Shown here: piece after piece, positions 35,370 through 35,681 of the stretch
Layout: every line of letters starts with the position of its first letter
Position numbering within the stretch: the stretch's first letter is position 1
NCBI GenBank assembly: GCA_003233115.1
Contig: QIKV01000206.1
Span: 1-35,681, forward strand
Length of the DNA: 35,681 nucleotides
Source of the DNA: Oceanospirillales bacterium
GTDB lineage: Bacteria; Pseudomonadota; Gammaproteobacteria; Xanthomonadales; SZUA-36
Direction of reading: 5' to 3'
The notes under the pieces: generated by a model
Told to the model about the DNA's origin: nothing
Database searches by the model: none
The model's input: only the letters and a program-made list of their open reading frames with translations
Position numbers and translations under genes: made by a program

Positions 35370-35681
35370 TCAGTCTTTCGCATCGGGGTAGATATCGGGG
35401 TAGGTATATTTACATACCCTGCCATCCTGCCAGAAGCTTGGCATCATCGGGCCGTAGCTGGCAGAATAAGCCGTTCTTTCCGGCAGTTGCGGGATTTCCC
35501 GGAGGGCAAATACGAGCTGCGCCAGGGCGAGCAACATGCCGGTGAGCAAAAGGTACCTGCCGGCAGCCGGTGGCCGCACAGGCTGCGGTGTCCCGACCAC
35601 ACTGAGCGCCCAGCCGCCTGCCAGGATCATGGCCACCTGACTGGCCGGCATGATCAGAACCCCGCTGAGGCCCGCATGCAT
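35370..35681 (-). CDS. C-terminal part of an unidentified membrane protein
   Basis: This frame is open to the right edge, so the gene is cut off; its methionine at the very end of the window may be internal. The visible 103 residues hold two hydrophobic segments (about 12-30, VLIMPASQVAMILAGGWAL, and 42-60, RYLLLTGMLLALAQLVFAL) followed by a 43-residue tail with aromatic residues and a single cysteine (PSFWQDGRVCKY). I do not recognise the family. It lies just upstream of pilA on the same strand, where some bacteria have pilin glycosylation or polysaccharide ligase genes, but that is only a guess from position. Confidence 0.6.
   Translation of the reverse strand: MHAGLSGVLIMPASQVAMILAGGWALSVVGTPQPVRPPAAGRYLLLTGMLLALAQLVFALREIPQLPERTAYSASYGPMMPSFWQDGRVCKYTYPDIYPDAKD

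Overview
This window looks like a core chromosomal segment of a gammaproteobacterium. The evidence is the lpoA–yraN–dolP cluster opposite rsmI, a complete mraZ-to-lpxC division and wall (dcw) cluster, dciA between lpxC and secA, and a Pseudomonas-like pilB-pilC-pilD-coaE operon with a sigma-54-type promoter at pilA. I cannot name a genus. Nothing looks horizontally acquired: I see no IS elements, phage genes, CRISPR arrays or tRNAs.

Layout. (1) Bases 1-5806 (+): nrdR (5' end cut off), ribD, ribE, ribBA, ribH, nusB, thiL and pgpA form a tightly overlapping riboflavin/thiamine-cofactor operon. The GTP cyclohydrolase II half of RibBA has lost its zinc cysteines, and pgpA probably starts at a CTG codon. 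(2) 5820-8366 (-): lpoA, yraN and dolP (outer-membrane lipoproteins plus a nuclease-like protein), without the diaA gene found there in E. coli. They face rsmI (8484-9311, +). (3) 9349-9682 (+): the class A RNase P RNA (rnpB) with a promoter just after rsmI. (4) 9683-9985: a 303-base non-coding region holding hairpins, a strong sigma-70 promoter and a phased set of MraZ boxes. (5) 9986-26343 (+): mraZ, rsmH, ftsL, ftsI, murE, murF, mraY, ftsW, murG, murC, ddlB, ftsQ, ftsA, ftsZ, lpxC. This makes peptidoglycan precursors, the divisome and the first committed lipid A enzyme; murB is not in the cluster. (6) 26363-26797 (-): dciA, the replicative helicase loader, with an odd start region, followed by the secA leader and secA (27170-29887, +). 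(7) 29937-34428 (-): pilB, pilC, pilD and coaE, transcribed away from the right edge. (8) 34685-35152 (-): pilA with its own terminator, an excellent sigma-54 promoter and upstream 10-bp-phased repeats resembling PilR sites. The C-terminal end of an unidentified membrane protein runs off the right edge.

Most neighbouring genes in the two large + strand operons share 4-base NTGA start/stop overlaps, which implies translational coupling. No wholly new system is evident. The observations most worth checking are the pilA control region, the degenerate RibBA domain, the CTG start of pgpA, the dciA start region, and the extra TGGG cluster upstream of mraZ.
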